9,510 nt of DNA from Candidatus Krumholzibacteriia bacterium (GCA_028706585.1 JAQTVX010000060.1:1-9510); one strand, 5' to 3'. Shown: positions 1 through 6,717, counted from the stretch's first letter. Notes: a model not told the origin generated them from the letters alone. Translations and numbers: made by a program.

Positions 1-33
1 CACCGAGTCGATCCGCGGCTCTCCATTACCCGC

Positions 34-62
34 TTGCGAATAATCCGGGAATGAGATAGAAG
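34..62 (+). promoter_or_regulatory. possible sigma-70 promoter for the macro-domain gene
   Basis: TTGCGA at 34-39 and TAGAAG at 57-62 are separated by 17 nt. Each matches the sigma-70 consensus at 4 of 6 positions. Transcription would start near 69, giving a leader of about 35 nt. The match is only moderate and could be chance. Nothing else recognisable lies in 1-88. Confidence 0.3.
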
Positions 63-103
63 AATGGCAGTCTGCGAATCGCATTATCATGGGGGGATGT
101 GCA

Positions 104-886
104 ATGGGCAGAAAAGAAGAAGCTCGCGAGGATCGGAAGCTCAAATTCATCGAGACGCTCAAGCGAAGACAGGCCCGGGATCTGCTCGAACCCCTCGGCC
201 GGAAGATCCAGGCCTTCGCAGAGGGCAAGCTCGCTCCCGAGGAGGTCTTCAAGGCCGTGCACCACGCGGAGGTTCAGGGCGAGAAGCTCACCAAACGTTA
301 CAGGAATCGCCCCGACGTGGTGCTCGCGGAGATCGCCATGGACGTGAACAAGTTCACGACCGAGATCGGCGAGGTCGGCATAAAGGCGCGGCAAGGGGAC
401 ATCACGTCGCTCTTCGCGGACGCGATTGTCAATCCGGCGGACCCGCGGGGCACGATGGCGGATGGAGTCGCCGGAGCGATCAAGGCGGCCGGGGGCGGCG
501 ATATCGAGAAAGAGGCCGTTGCAAAGGCTCCGATCGCAGTCGGAGCGGCGGTGGCGACTACGGCTGGCGGGCTTTCGAACCTCTACGTGATCCATGTCGC
601 CGTCGCGAGCGAGCCGGGTGGCGCGAGCTCGGCCGAAAACGTCAAGCTCGCCGCATCGGCGGCGCTCAAGCTCGCCGAGGAGCTCAAGATGGAGTCGATC
701 GCGATACCGGGCCTCGGCACCGGCGCCGGAAAGGTGTCGGCGGAAGAGTCGGCCGGAGCGATACTCGAAGCCGTCAGGGCACACCGCGCCAAGTGCATCT
801 CCGATATCACACTCATCGACCGCGATGAAACGGTGGTCCAGGCTTTCGTGAGGGTTCTGGAGCGATTCGACGAGGAGAACGCCTAG
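104..886 (+). CDS. macro-domain (ADP-ribose-binding) protein with N-terminal helical extension
   Basis: The product is 260 aa. Residues about 92-250 form a macro domain, the fold that binds ADP-ribose and in many members hydrolyses ADP-ribosyl or O-acetyl-ADP-ribose esters. Visible landmarks are GDIT (98-101), the strand-loop IVNPAD (108-113, the VNAAN position), the phosphate loop GTMADGVAGAIKAAGG (116-131), and the second glycine loop PGLGTGAGK (202-210). The first loop has Ala-Asp where many relatives have Gly-Gly. Residues 1-90 are not part of a macro domain. They are charged, predicted helical and end in NRPDVVLAEIAMD (68-80); I do not recognise this domain. I chose the ATG at 104 because GGGGGG (91-96) sits 7 nt upstream as a ribosome binding site. 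An in-frame ATG at 89 would add five residues but has no such site. The gene stands alone and converges on the deformylase gene. The substrate is unknown; the family call is firm, the enzymatic activity is inferred. Confidence 0.85.
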   Translation: MGRKEEAREDRKLKFIETLKRRQARDLLEPLGRKIQAFAEGKLAPEEVFKAVHHAEVQGEKLTKRYRNRPDVVLAEIAMDVNKFTTEIGEVGIKARQGDITSLFADAIVNPADPRGTMADGVAGAIKAAGGGDIEKEAVAKAPIAVGAAVATTAGGLSNLYVIHVAVASEPGGASSAENVKLAASAALKLAEELKMESIAIPGLGTGAGKVSAEESAGAILEAVRAHRAKCISDITLIDRDETVVQAFVRVLERFDEENA

Positions 887-955
887 CAGACTGCGTTGCT
901 ATTCTGCGAAACGACAGCGCCCTTCTTTCGCGGTTCGCGCGGGCTCTCGCCCCGG

Positions 956-1456
956 CTATTTCAAGTACGCCCGTTCGCTCCTGAGCGCGAAGCTCTTGTC
1001 GGTGAGCGCTCGCTGGGTGATGAGTACTCCCCTGAGATGATCTACCTCGTGCTGCATGAGCGCGGCCAGCTTGCCCTCGAGATACATGCTTCGCTTCTGC
1101 CAGTTGACGTCCCGGTATTCGACCTTGCAGCGGCGGTATCGCTTCACCTGGACGAGAAGGTCCGGACAGCTCATGCAATCGTCCCATACGAGCGTCTTGC
1201 TGCGGTTCCGCAGCTTGATGACCGGATTGATCAAAACAACCGGCTCGTTGACGTTCATGTAGACGATTCGCTTCATGACGCCTATTTGCGGCGCCGCTAT
1301 CGCCCGTCCCCACCCGTATTCATCGCGGAACTCCAATAGCGTGTCGCCCATGTCCTCGAACACGCTCTCGAGATCCTCGAGCTCTTCGCGCCGGACCTTG
1401 CTCGACTCCTCGTAGAGCTTGGGATTTCCAAGAAATAGGATGTCCCGTATCGCCAT
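956..1456 (-). CDS. def: divergent peptide deformylase
   Basis: The 166-aa product belongs to the peptide deformylase family, metalloenzymes that remove the formyl group from the initiator Met of new proteins. Motif I is GRAIAAPQ (50-57; classical GxGxAAxQ), with Ala in place of the second Gly. Motif II is DDCMS (92-96) instead of EGCLS, keeping the metal-binding Cys94. Motif III is a canonical HEVDH (136-140), supplying two His ligands and the catalytic Glu137. Length fits the family. I chose the ATG at 1456. It lies 4 nt after the stop of the upstream PurF-like gene, and GGAAAGG (1464-1470) is 7 nt upstream; that site overlaps the end of the upstream gene, so the two are probably translationally coupled. 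A GTG at 1486 would add ten residues but overlaps the upstream gene. Because motif II is altered, this may be a paralogue with a shifted substrate range rather than the main housekeeping enzyme. Confidence 0.85.
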   Translation of the reverse strand: MAIRDILFLGNPKLYEESSKVRREELEDLESVFEDMGDTLLEFRDEYGWGRAIAAPQIGVMKRIVYMNVNEPVVLINPVIKLRNRSKTLVWDDCMSCPDLLVQVKRYRRCKVEYRDVNWQKRSMYLEGKLAALMQHEVDHLRGVLITQRALTDKSFALRSERAYLK

Positions 1457-1460
1457 ACCG

Positions 1461-2939
1461 CTACCTTTCCGCTCCGACTGCTTCACTGTCCTTCCGCGCC
1501 GGCCGGGGCTCAGCGGCGCGGGAGTCCCTTTTCCACGGCGCCGGGTACTCTCCGGTCCAGCAATACAGGCAGAGCTTCTCCCTCGGCAGCCCGATCGCGC
1601 CGATCATGTCCTCGAGCGTTTGGTACCTGAGCGTGGTCACCTCGAGGTCCCGGGCGATCCACTCAACCATTCTTTCGTATTTTTCCGACCGCGAGTCGGT
1701 GTATCCAGATACGTCTTCGATGTCGTGACCCTCGAGCGCTCTGATCGCGCGCCGCGCCGCGAGCTCCTTGATATCCCTCGTCGAGAGATTGAAACGGCAG
1801 GGGAACATGAGCGGAGGGCACGCTGGCCGCACGTGCACTTCGCGGGCTCCGGCCTCCCAGAGCTTCTTCACCGTATAGTTCTTGAGCTGTGTGCCGCGAA
1901 CGATCGAGTCCTCGCATATCACGATGCGGTTATCCCTGATGACATCCGCGTTCGGGATCAGCTTCATCTTGGCGATATGGTCGCGCGTGGCCTGCGACGG
2001 AGGCGTGTAGCTGCGCCCGTAACCCGGCGTGTACTTGACGAGAGGTCTCCGGAAAGGCTTGCCCGATTCTATCGAATAGCCGAGCGCGTGCCCGATACCG
2101 GAATCGGGTATGCCGGCGACGACGTCCACCTCGATATCGGCATCCCGCCGCGCGAGGCATTGTCCGCAGCGTTCGCGCACGGTCTCCACGTTGATGCCCT
2201 CGTAGCTCGAGGTCGGGAATCCGGTATAGATCCAGAGAAACGCGCATATATTGTTCGCCGCTTGTCCGGAGCGCCGCTCTTTCACGCCGTTATCGTCGAT
2301 CAAGACGATCTCTCCCGGATCGAGGAACCTCTCGACGCTGAATCCGAGGTTCGGGAACGCGCTCGTCTCCGAGGCAATCGCCCAGTCGTCGCCGTGACGG
2401 CCGATTGCCAGGCTCGAGTAGCCCAGGCGGTCGCGCGCGGCGTAGATGCCGTCGGCGCAGAGAATGAGCAGCGAGCATGAACCGTCTATCGTCTCGAAGA
2501 GGTGCTCGATGCCGTCGATGATGCTCTCCCCTCGCGTGATGAGCTTCGCGGCGAGCTCGGTGAAGTTGACGAAGCCGTTGCCCCCGACCTCGCTGAACGA
2601 CGCTCCATGCTCGAGGAGCTCGTTCGTGAGCTCGCGTGCATTGTCTATGAAACCGTCCGTCGCGATGCAGAATGGGCCGAAGCGAGAATTCAGGTAGATC
2701 GGCTGCTCGTCGAGGGCGCTGATCACCCCGATTCCCCTGTTTCCCTTCATCCTCGCGCGGTCCTCGTAGAATTTCGACTTGAATTGACTCTGCCCGATGT
2801 TGTGTATCTGGCGCTTGAATTCATCGCCAAGCATGGCAACGCCGCCGAACTGCGTCCCCAGGTGTGAGTGGTAATCGGTTCCGTAGAAGAGAACATCGAA
2901 ACACTCATTCCTGGAAACGATTCCGAAAAGCCCGCTCAC
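1461..2939 (-). CDS. PurF-family amidophosphoribosyltransferase-like protein with degenerate glutaminase site
   Basis: The 492-aa product has the PurF architecture. An N-terminal class II glutamine amidotransferase (Ntn) fold spans about 2-225 and a type I phosphoribosyltransferase domain about 265-460. Classical PurF makes phosphoribosylamine from PRPP and glutamine, the first step of purine synthesis. The PRPP side looks intact: IPDSG (277-281), GYGRSY (306-311), and the PRPP loop CEDSIVRGT (342-350). The four cysteines that hold the Fe-S cluster in Bacillus-type PurF are present: C232 (NNIC), C381 (FPC), C457 and C460 (LCLYC). The glutaminase side is not intact. The nucleophilic Cys is Ser2 (MSGLFG), the glutamine-binding HVRYST block is VISALD (72-77), HNGN is TDGF (94-97), and SDTE is NFTE (125-128). 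The predicted enzyme may use free ammonia or have another role. I recall similar MSG/MGG-starting PurF paralogues in other bacteria but cannot check. The GTG start is chosen because GGAGG lies 6 nt upstream and the product then begins exactly at the domain edge. Confidence 0.88.
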   Translation of the reverse strand: MSGLFGIVSRNECFDVLFYGTDYHSHLGTQFGGVAMLGDEFKRQIHNIGQSQFKSKFYEDRARMKGNRGIGVISALDEQPIYLNSRFGPFCIATDGFIDNARELTNELLEHGASFSEVGGNGFVNFTELAAKLITRGESIIDGIEHLFETIDGSCSLLILCADGIYAARDRLGYSSLAIGRHGDDWAIASETSAFPNLGFSVERFLDPGEIVLIDDNGVKERRSGQAANNICAFLWIYTGFPTSSYEGINVETVRERCGQCLARRDADIEVDVVAGIPDSGIGHALGYSIESGKPFRRPLVKYTPGYGRSYTPPSQATRDHIAKMKLIPNADVIRDNRIVICEDSIVRGTQLKNYTVKKLWEAGAREVHVRPACPPLMFPCRFNLSTRDIKELAARRAIRALEGHDIEDVSGYTDSRSEKYERMVEWIARDLEVTTLRYQTLEDMIGAIGLPREKLCLYCWTGEYPAPWKRDSRAAEPRPARKDSEAVGAER

Positions 2940-2945
2940 GCTGTA

Positions 2946-2950
2946 CCTCC
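2946..2950 (-). promoter_or_regulatory. ribosome binding site fixing a GTG start for the PurF-like gene
   Basis: On the minus strand GGAGG is followed by 6 nt and then GTG (2939-2937). The in-frame ATG at 2981 has no purine-rich site upstream and would leave a leader of only about 12 nt from the predicted promoter. Both facts favour GTG. Confidence 0.75.
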
Positions 2951-3000
2951 AATGTTTCGGAATATCGAACTGGGTTGCCATTCACATGAAGTATGGGGAC

Positions 3001-3029
3001 ATGATAATCACTCTCATGGATTATCTCAA
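3001..3029 (-). promoter_or_regulatory. sigma-70-type promoter of the PurF-like/deformylase operon
   Basis: Read on the minus strand, TTGAGA (3029-3024) and TATCAT (3006-3001) are 17 nt apart, with 5 of 6 and 4 of 6 matches to consensus. Transcription would start near 2994, leaving a leader of about 55 nt before the GTG start. A 7-bp inverted repeat (3003-3009 with 3019-3025) overlaps both promoter hexamers and could be an operator. Confidence 0.55.
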
Positions 3030-3081
3030 CGAGAAATAATGCTTGTTTCGGAGAAAAACGAGCCATTAGAGTGATGGAACC

Positions 3082-4005
3082 ATGAAGCGCTTCACGATAT
3101 CGGGCGAATGGCAGGGGTCGAGGCTCGACCGGTTCATCCGGGCCTCCTTCCCCGGCACGCCGTTCGGCGTGACTCAGATCCTGCTGCGCAAGGGACTTAT
3201 CTTTCTCAACGGCGTGAAGGCGAACGGCAGCGCGCGCCTGAAGGCCGGGGACGTCGTCGCGGTCAACATTTCCGAGGCCGAGGAGAACGGACGATCCAGG
3301 CAGGCCGCTCCTCCGAGAGCGACGAGCGCCTGCGAAATAGGCGCCACCGTTCCGGTGCTGTATGAGGACGACTCTATCCTCGTCATCGATAAGCCGGCGG
3401 GGCTCGTCGTTCAGCCGGGAAATCGAGCGGACAAGGGCTCCCTCCTCGATCTGCTCGAAAGGTATCGGCTGAAGCATGCGGCGCCCGCATCCGAGCCGCT
3501 ATTCCTGTACACCCCGGTTCACCGCCTCGACCGGCAGACGAGCGGGGCTCTCATTATCGCCAAGACGAGACCGGCCGCGCGCGCGCTGAGCAGGGCCATC
3601 TCTCAGGGCGATGTGCTGAAAACCTACCTCGCCGTTGTGGAGGGCATTCCCCCCGGGAAGAGCGGGGAAATCTCCGCTCCTCTCGCGACGTACAAGGGGA
3701 AGCACTCGCATTCGGCCCCGGCGGCGACGGGCAAGGAAGCCCGTACGAGCTACTCTGTTCTGAAGAAGCTCAGCGGCGAGCGCGCCCTGCTCGAGGTTTC
3801 GATTCGCACCGGGCGCACGCACCAGATACGCGCCCATCTGGCCTCCATCGGACACCCGATCGCGGGTGACAAGGAGTACGGCGCCTCGTCGCGCTCGGGC
3901 GGGAAACTCTTTCTTCACGCCTGGAAGCTGCAGTTTCAACACCCGGAGACCGGCGCGGTGATCGCGGTGACGGCGAGCCCGCCGCCGGACTTCGAAAACC
4001 GCTGA
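3082..4005 (+). CDS. RluA-family pseudouridine synthase
   Basis: The 307-aa product should isomerise specific uridines in RNA, usually 23S rRNA, to pseudouridine. An S4 RNA-binding domain occupies about residues 13-62 (SRLDRFIRASFPG, then a basic RKGLIFLNG). A linker of about 30 residues follows, then the catalytic domain from about 92. The signature HRLDRQTSG (147-155) supplies the catalytic Asp150. YLAVVEG lies in the middle of the catalytic domain, and RTGRTHQIRAHL (242-253) and HPIAGDKEYG are typical of the later core. The S4 plus catalytic layout and the length fit the RluC/RluD subgroup, but I cannot assign which uridine is modified. The ATG at 3082 has only a weak GGA upstream. The gene is divergent from the PurF-like operon across a 142-bp gap. 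It lies 10 nt before the aminopeptidase gene, so the two are likely cotranscribed. Confidence 0.93.
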   Translation: MKRFTISGEWQGSRLDRFIRASFPGTPFGVTQILLRKGLIFLNGVKANGSARLKAGDVVAVNISEAEENGRSRQAAPPRATSACEIGATVPVLYEDDSILVIDKPAGLVVQPGNRADKGSLLDLLERYRLKHAAPASEPLFLYTPVHRLDRQTSGALIIAKTRPAARALSRAISQGDVLKTYLAVVEGIPPGKSGEISAPLATYKGKHSHSAPAATGKEARTSYSVLKKLSGERALLEVSIRTGRTHQIRAHLASIGHPIAGDKEYGASSRSGGKLFLHAWKLQFQHPETGAVIAVTASPPPDFENR

Positions 4006-4015
4006 AGGAGCGCAC

Positions 4016-4978
4016 ATGGACAAAGAGCTGCTCAAGGCATCGATCATCGCGCTGAGGGATTGCCTCAGGTTGCAGAAGAACGAATCGCTCCTGATCGTTA
4101 CCGACACGAAGCTCCGCGAGATCGGCGCCGCGCTGCGCGCGGCGGCACTCGAGCTCGGCAACGATCCCATTGTGATGGAAATGGAGCCGAGAAGCCGCGA
4201 CGGGGAGGAGCCGCCGGAGGCCGTCACGAGCGCCATGATGCACAGCGCCGTCGTCATCGCGCCCACGGAGCGCTCCCTCACTCACACGGCGGCGCGCCGG
4301 GAGGCATGCCGCGCGGGCGCGCGCGTCGCGACGATGCCCGGCATTCGCCGCGAAACGATGATCCGCTGCCTCGGCGCCGATTACTACGCGATTGCCGATC
4401 GAACGAAACGCGTGACGGAAAGGCTCACGGCCGGGAAGCTCATCCGCGTGACGACGCGCGCCGGCACGGACATCACGCTCCCAATCAAGGGAATCAAGGC
4501 TCTCGCCTCGACCGGGCTCATACACGCTCCGGGCGAATTCGGCAACCTCCCTTCGGGCGAGGCGTACCTGATGCCGGTCGAGGGCGCCTCCTCCGGCGTT
4601 TTCGTCGTCGACGGCTCGATGGCCGGCATCGGCTCCCTCACCGGCAAGAAGCCGATCACGATCAGGGTCGAACATGGCCAGGCCATCGAGATCTTGGGCG
4701 GCGCCGCCGCCAAGAAACTCCTCGAGAAGCTCGAGCCGCTCGGTGCGAAGGCCTTCAACGTCGCCGAGTTCGGAATCGGAACCAACGACGCCGCACGCAT
4801 AACGGGATCCATTCTCGAGGATGAAAAGGTCATGGGGACGATCCACATCGCCCTCGGCAACAACATGTCGATGGGAGGCACCGTCGACGTGAGCGTGCAC
4901 CTGGACGGGCTCGTGAAATACCCCACGGTCGAGCTCGACGGCGCGCCGATAATGGATCGCGGAAAGCTGCTGATCTGA
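4016..4978 (+). CDS. M29-like (AmpS/aminopeptidase T type) metallo-aminopeptidase
   Basis: The 320-aa product resembles the leucyl aminopeptidase/thermophilic aminopeptidase (peptidase M29) family, cytosolic two-metal enzymes that trim N-terminal residues from peptides. The diagnostic stretch is GEFGNLPSGE (173-182), followed by a Gly-rich strand ending in VVDGS (197-201). Candidate metal and catalytic residues, by analogy with characterised M29 enzymes, are E182, E251 (AEFGIG), H277 (GTIHIALG), and H295 and D297 (VHLDG). The C-terminus has the usual PTVELDG (303-309). The protein is about 90 residues shorter than classical M29 members, mainly at the N-terminal half, as in many archaeal and bacterial relatives of this type. 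The start is well supported by AAGGAG (4005-4010), 5 nt before the ATG. The gene follows the pseudouridine synthase directly; no functional link between them is obvious. Confidence 0.85.
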   Translation: MDKELLKASIIALRDCLRLQKNESLLIVTDTKLREIGAALRAAALELGNDPIVMEMEPRSRDGEEPPEAVTSAMMHSAVVIAPTERSLTHTAARREACRAGARVATMPGIRRETMIRCLGADYYAIADRTKRVTERLTAGKLIRVTTRAGTDITLPIKGIKALASTGLIHAPGEFGNLPSGEAYLMPVEGASSGVFVVDGSMAGIGSLTGKKPITIRVEHGQAIEILGGAAAKKLLEKLEPLGAKAFNVAEFGIGTNDAARITGSILEDEKVMGTIHIALGNNMSMGGTVDVSVHLDGLVKYPTVELDGAPIMDRGKLLI

Positions 4979-4979
4979 C

Positions 4980-5022
4980 AATGGAAGAAGCCGCCCGACC
5001 GGAGCGGCCCCGTTCTTCCATT
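4980..5022. terminator. hairpin between convergent genes, likely bidirectional terminator
   Basis: AATGGAAGAA (4980-4989) pairs perfectly with TTCTTCCATT (5013-5022). Inside it GCCGC (4990-4994) pairs with GCGGC (5004-5008), leaving a 4-nt bulge on the right side. It begins 1 nt after the aminopeptidase stop and ends 10 nt from the htpX stop. There is no long T-run, so termination efficiency is uncertain; it may also protect the 3' ends. Confidence 0.6.
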
Positions 5023-5032
5023 CAACCGCGTT

Positions 5033-5938
5033 CTACCTCATGGCCCTGAGCCGGGCCACGCGATCTGCGATAGGCGGGTGGGTGCTGAAGAGATTGCTCG
5101 CCCGTTTCTCGAACGGTTTGATCGGGTTCACGATATAGAGGTGCTGGGTGGCGCGGTTCGCCGCCTCGAGGACTTCCTTGTCGCCGGAAATTTTCTCGAG
5201 CGCCGAGGCGAGCCCCTCGGGGTACCGCGTGAGCTTTGCGGCCGAAGCGTCCGCCAGGTACTCGCGCTGGCGAGAGACGGCGAGCTGAAGCAGCTTTGCG
5301 CAAATAGGAGCCAGCACCGCCAGCGCGATGGCCACGATCATGAGAATGAGGCCAATCGCACCTCCATCGCTGCTGCTGCGCCGCCTCCTCCCACCGCCCC
5401 ACCAGAAGCTCCGCAGGAAGAAATCGCTCATCATCGCGATAGAGCCAACGAGAATCCCCACCATCGTCCCATACAGAATGTCGCGGTTGCCTACGTGCGA
5501 GAGCTCGTGCGCCATGACGCCCTGGAGCTCGTCGCGTTTGAGCTTCTGCATCAGCCCCGTCGTTATTGCGACGGAAGCATGTTTCGGGTCCCGTCCCGTC
5601 GCAAAGGCGTTCGGCGCCGTGTCGTCTATGACGTATACGGCCGGCATCGGAAGCCCGCCGGCGACCGCGAGCTCCTCGATGACGTTGAACAGCTGCGGCG
5701 AATCCTTCTTTTCGATGCGCTTCGCTCCGCTGATCGAGAGCACCATCTTGTCGCCACCATAATACGCCGACAGCGACATGACGATCGCGAGCAGAAACGC
5801 GATGGCAACTCCCGCGTAGCTCGAGCCCCAGTAGGTCCCGAGGAGGTACCCGAGCACGATAAACATCGCCGTAATCGCAACGGTGATAAAGAAGGAGTTG
5901 CGCTTATTCGCCGAGATCGCGCCGTAGAGGTTACCCAT
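5033..5938 (-). CDS. htpX: HtpX, membrane-embedded M48 zinc metalloprotease
   Basis: The 301-aa product is a full-length HtpX-type protease, an integral inner-membrane zinc endopeptidase that takes part in quality control of membrane proteins. Two hydrophobic segments lie near the N-terminus (about 16-34 and 42-60). The zinc site is MAHELSHVGNRD (142-153), with H144, E145 and H148, and the third ligand is probably E226 in SRQREYLAD (222-230). Two more hydrophobic segments (about 155-172 and 194-216) flank a strongly basic patch, GGGRRRRSSS (181-190). The C-terminal FSTHPPIADRVARL is typical of the family. The start is supported by AGGAG (5945-5949), 6 nt before the ATG. It lies 65 nt downstream of lemA, an association seen in many bacteria, and is probably expressed from the lemA promoter. 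Confidence 0.95.
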   Translation of the reverse strand: MGNLYGAISANKRNSFFITVAITAMFIVLGYLLGTYWGSSYAGVAIAFLLAIVMSLSAYYGGDKMVLSISGAKRIEKKDSPQLFNVIEELAVAGGLPMPAVYVIDDTAPNAFATGRDPKHASVAITTGLMQKLKRDELQGVMAHELSHVGNRDILYGTMVGILVGSIAMMSDFFLRSFWWGGGRRRRSSSDGGAIGLILMIVAIALAVLAPICAKLLQLAVSRQREYLADASAAKLTRYPEGLASALEKISGDKEVLEAANRATQHLYIVNPIKPFEKRASNLFSTHPPIADRVARLRAMR

Positions 5939-6003
5939 TCAATTCTCCTGTATCCATGCCTATTCCACCCGCCGCACAATCGTCGGGGGGGAATCACGCG
6001 TCT

Positions 6004-6558
6004 CTAAAAGCTGACCTTCGGGGCCTGCTTCTCGGCCTCTGCCTCAACCTCGAAGAACTCGCGAGGCTTGAAATCGAACATCGTCGCGAATATGTTCGCG
6101 GGCACCTGGGCGATGCGCGTATTGTATTCGAGAGCGACGTCGTTGTAATGCTGCCGCGCGAAGGAAATCTTGTTCTCGGTCGACGCGAGCTCCTCCTGCA
6201 GCGCAAGCATGTTCTCGTTGGCCTTGAGATTGGGATAGTTCTCGGCCACGGCGAATAGCTGACGCAGGGCGCCTGTGAGCGCGTTCTCGGCCTGCGCCTG
6301 GGCCTGAACACCCGTTACGTCAATCGCCTGCTGACGGGCCTTCGTGACATTCTCGAGCACTTCCCGCTCATGCTTGAGATACCCCTTCACCGTCTCGATC
6401 AGATTCGGAATCAGGTCGTATCGCCGCTTCAGCTGAACGTCGATCTGCGCCCATCCGGCGTCGCAGCGCTTCTTCAGCATGACCAGGCTGTTGAAGATGC
6501 CGATCGCGATGACTACGAGCACCACGACGACTATCAAGATTATCAGACCGATGCCCAT
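6004..6558 (-). CDS. lemA: LemA family membrane-anchored protein
   Basis: The 184-aa product has one N-terminal membrane helix, a very hydrophobic Ile/Val run over residues 3-24. A helical, coiled-coil-rich domain follows and matches LemA: a Trp-Ala-Gln-Ile-Asp segment (36-40), the hallmark RRYDLIPNLIETVKGY (45-60), ENYPNLKAN (106-114), and ENKISFARQHYND (128-140). The exact biochemical role of LemA proteins is unknown; they are repeatedly found next to HtpX/M48 proteases and other membrane proteins. The reading frame stays open far upstream (to about 7065), but the true start is the ATG at 6558. It has GGAGG 6 nt upstream (6565-6569), begins exactly at the membrane helix, and gives the standard family length. 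It is first in a lemA-htpX operon. Confidence 0.93.
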   Translation of the reverse strand: MGIGLIILIVVVVLVVIAIGIFNSLVMLKKRCDAGWAQIDVQLKRRYDLIPNLIETVKGYLKHEREVLENVTKARQQAIDVTGVQAQAQAENALTGALRQLFAVAENYPNLKANENMLALQEELASTENKISFARQHYNDVALEYNTRIAQVPANIFATMFDFKPREFFEVEAEAEKQAPKVSF

Positions 6559-6564
6559 CTCTAA

Positions 6565-6569
6565 CCTCC
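6565..6569 (-). promoter_or_regulatory. ribosome binding site deciding the lemA start
   Basis: GGAGG on the minus strand lies 6 nt before the ATG at 6558. It rules out the longer upstream reading of the same frame, whose extra residues show no LemA features. Confidence 0.8.
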
Positions 6570-6609
6570 GTTCAGAAACGCCCTCCGTGCCGGCGTACAT
6601 AAAAGACCG

Positions 6610-6633
6610 GAAGGCCGAAGATGCGCGGCCTTC
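6610..6633 (-). terminator. leader hairpin of lemA, possible attenuator
   Basis: GAAGGCCG (6610-6617) and CGGCCTTC (6626-6633) form a perfect 8-bp, GC-rich stem with an 8-nt loop. In minus-strand RNA the stem is followed by CGGTCUUUUAU, a short U-rich run. It sits 51 nt before the lemA start, inside the predicted leader, so it could attenuate or shape lemA-htpX mRNA. The U-run is offset by several nt, which weakens the terminator reading. Confidence 0.4.
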
Positions 6634-6679
6634 TGTATCCATGAATCCGCACGGACGGCACCGTTTGCTGCGAATGTTA

Positions 6680-6708
6680 ATAGAATTTCGAGGCATACGC
6701 AAGGTCAA
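6680..6708 (-). promoter_or_regulatory. possible sigma-70 promoter for lemA-htpX
   Basis: On the minus strand TTGACC (6708-6703) is followed after 17 nt by TTCTAT (6685-6680). The -35 box is good; the -10 box matches consensus at only 3 positions. Transcription would start near 6673, giving a leader of about 115 nt that includes the 6610-6633 hairpin. Confidence 0.35.
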
Positions 6709-6717
6709 CCGGTTGCG
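6698..6717. promoter_or_regulatory. inverted repeat, candidate regulator site in the divergent control region
   Basis: CGCAA (6698-6702) and TTGCG (6713-6717) are inverted around a 10-bp perfect palindrome CAACCGGTTG (6706-6715), which overlaps the right arm. Further copies are CGCAA at 6736-6740 and TTGCG at 6842-6846. The site overlaps the proposed lemA -35 box and lies about 180-200 nt upstream of the predicted sigma-54 start, a distance usual for enhancer-binding activators. The function is inferred. Confidence 0.3.

Noticed and set aside
26..784. Long minus-strand open frame opposite the macro gene
   Set aside because: Arg-rich, low-complexity translation with no family features. The opposite strand has a clear macro domain, and high GC produces such antisense open frames.
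941..952. GGGC-TCTC-GCCC hairpin just after the deformylase stop
   Set aside because: Only 4 bp, no U-run on either strand, and easily expected by chance at this GC content.
1419..2480. 353-codon plus-strand open frame opposite the PurF-like gene
   Set aside because: Shadow of the PurF-like gene and the start of the deformylase gene; the translation shows no recognisable domain and the frame overlaps conserved motifs on the other strand.
2940..2981. ATG start at 2981 for the PurF-like gene
   Set aside because: No Shine-Dalgarno sequence upstream, only about 12 nt from the predicted transcription start, and it adds 14 residues before the domain edge. GTG at 2939 has GGAGG.
3770..4981. 403-codon minus-strand open frame opposite the aminopeptidase
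   Set aside because: Antisense to two well-supported genes, with an Arg/Asp/His-rich composition typical of GC-rich shadow frames.
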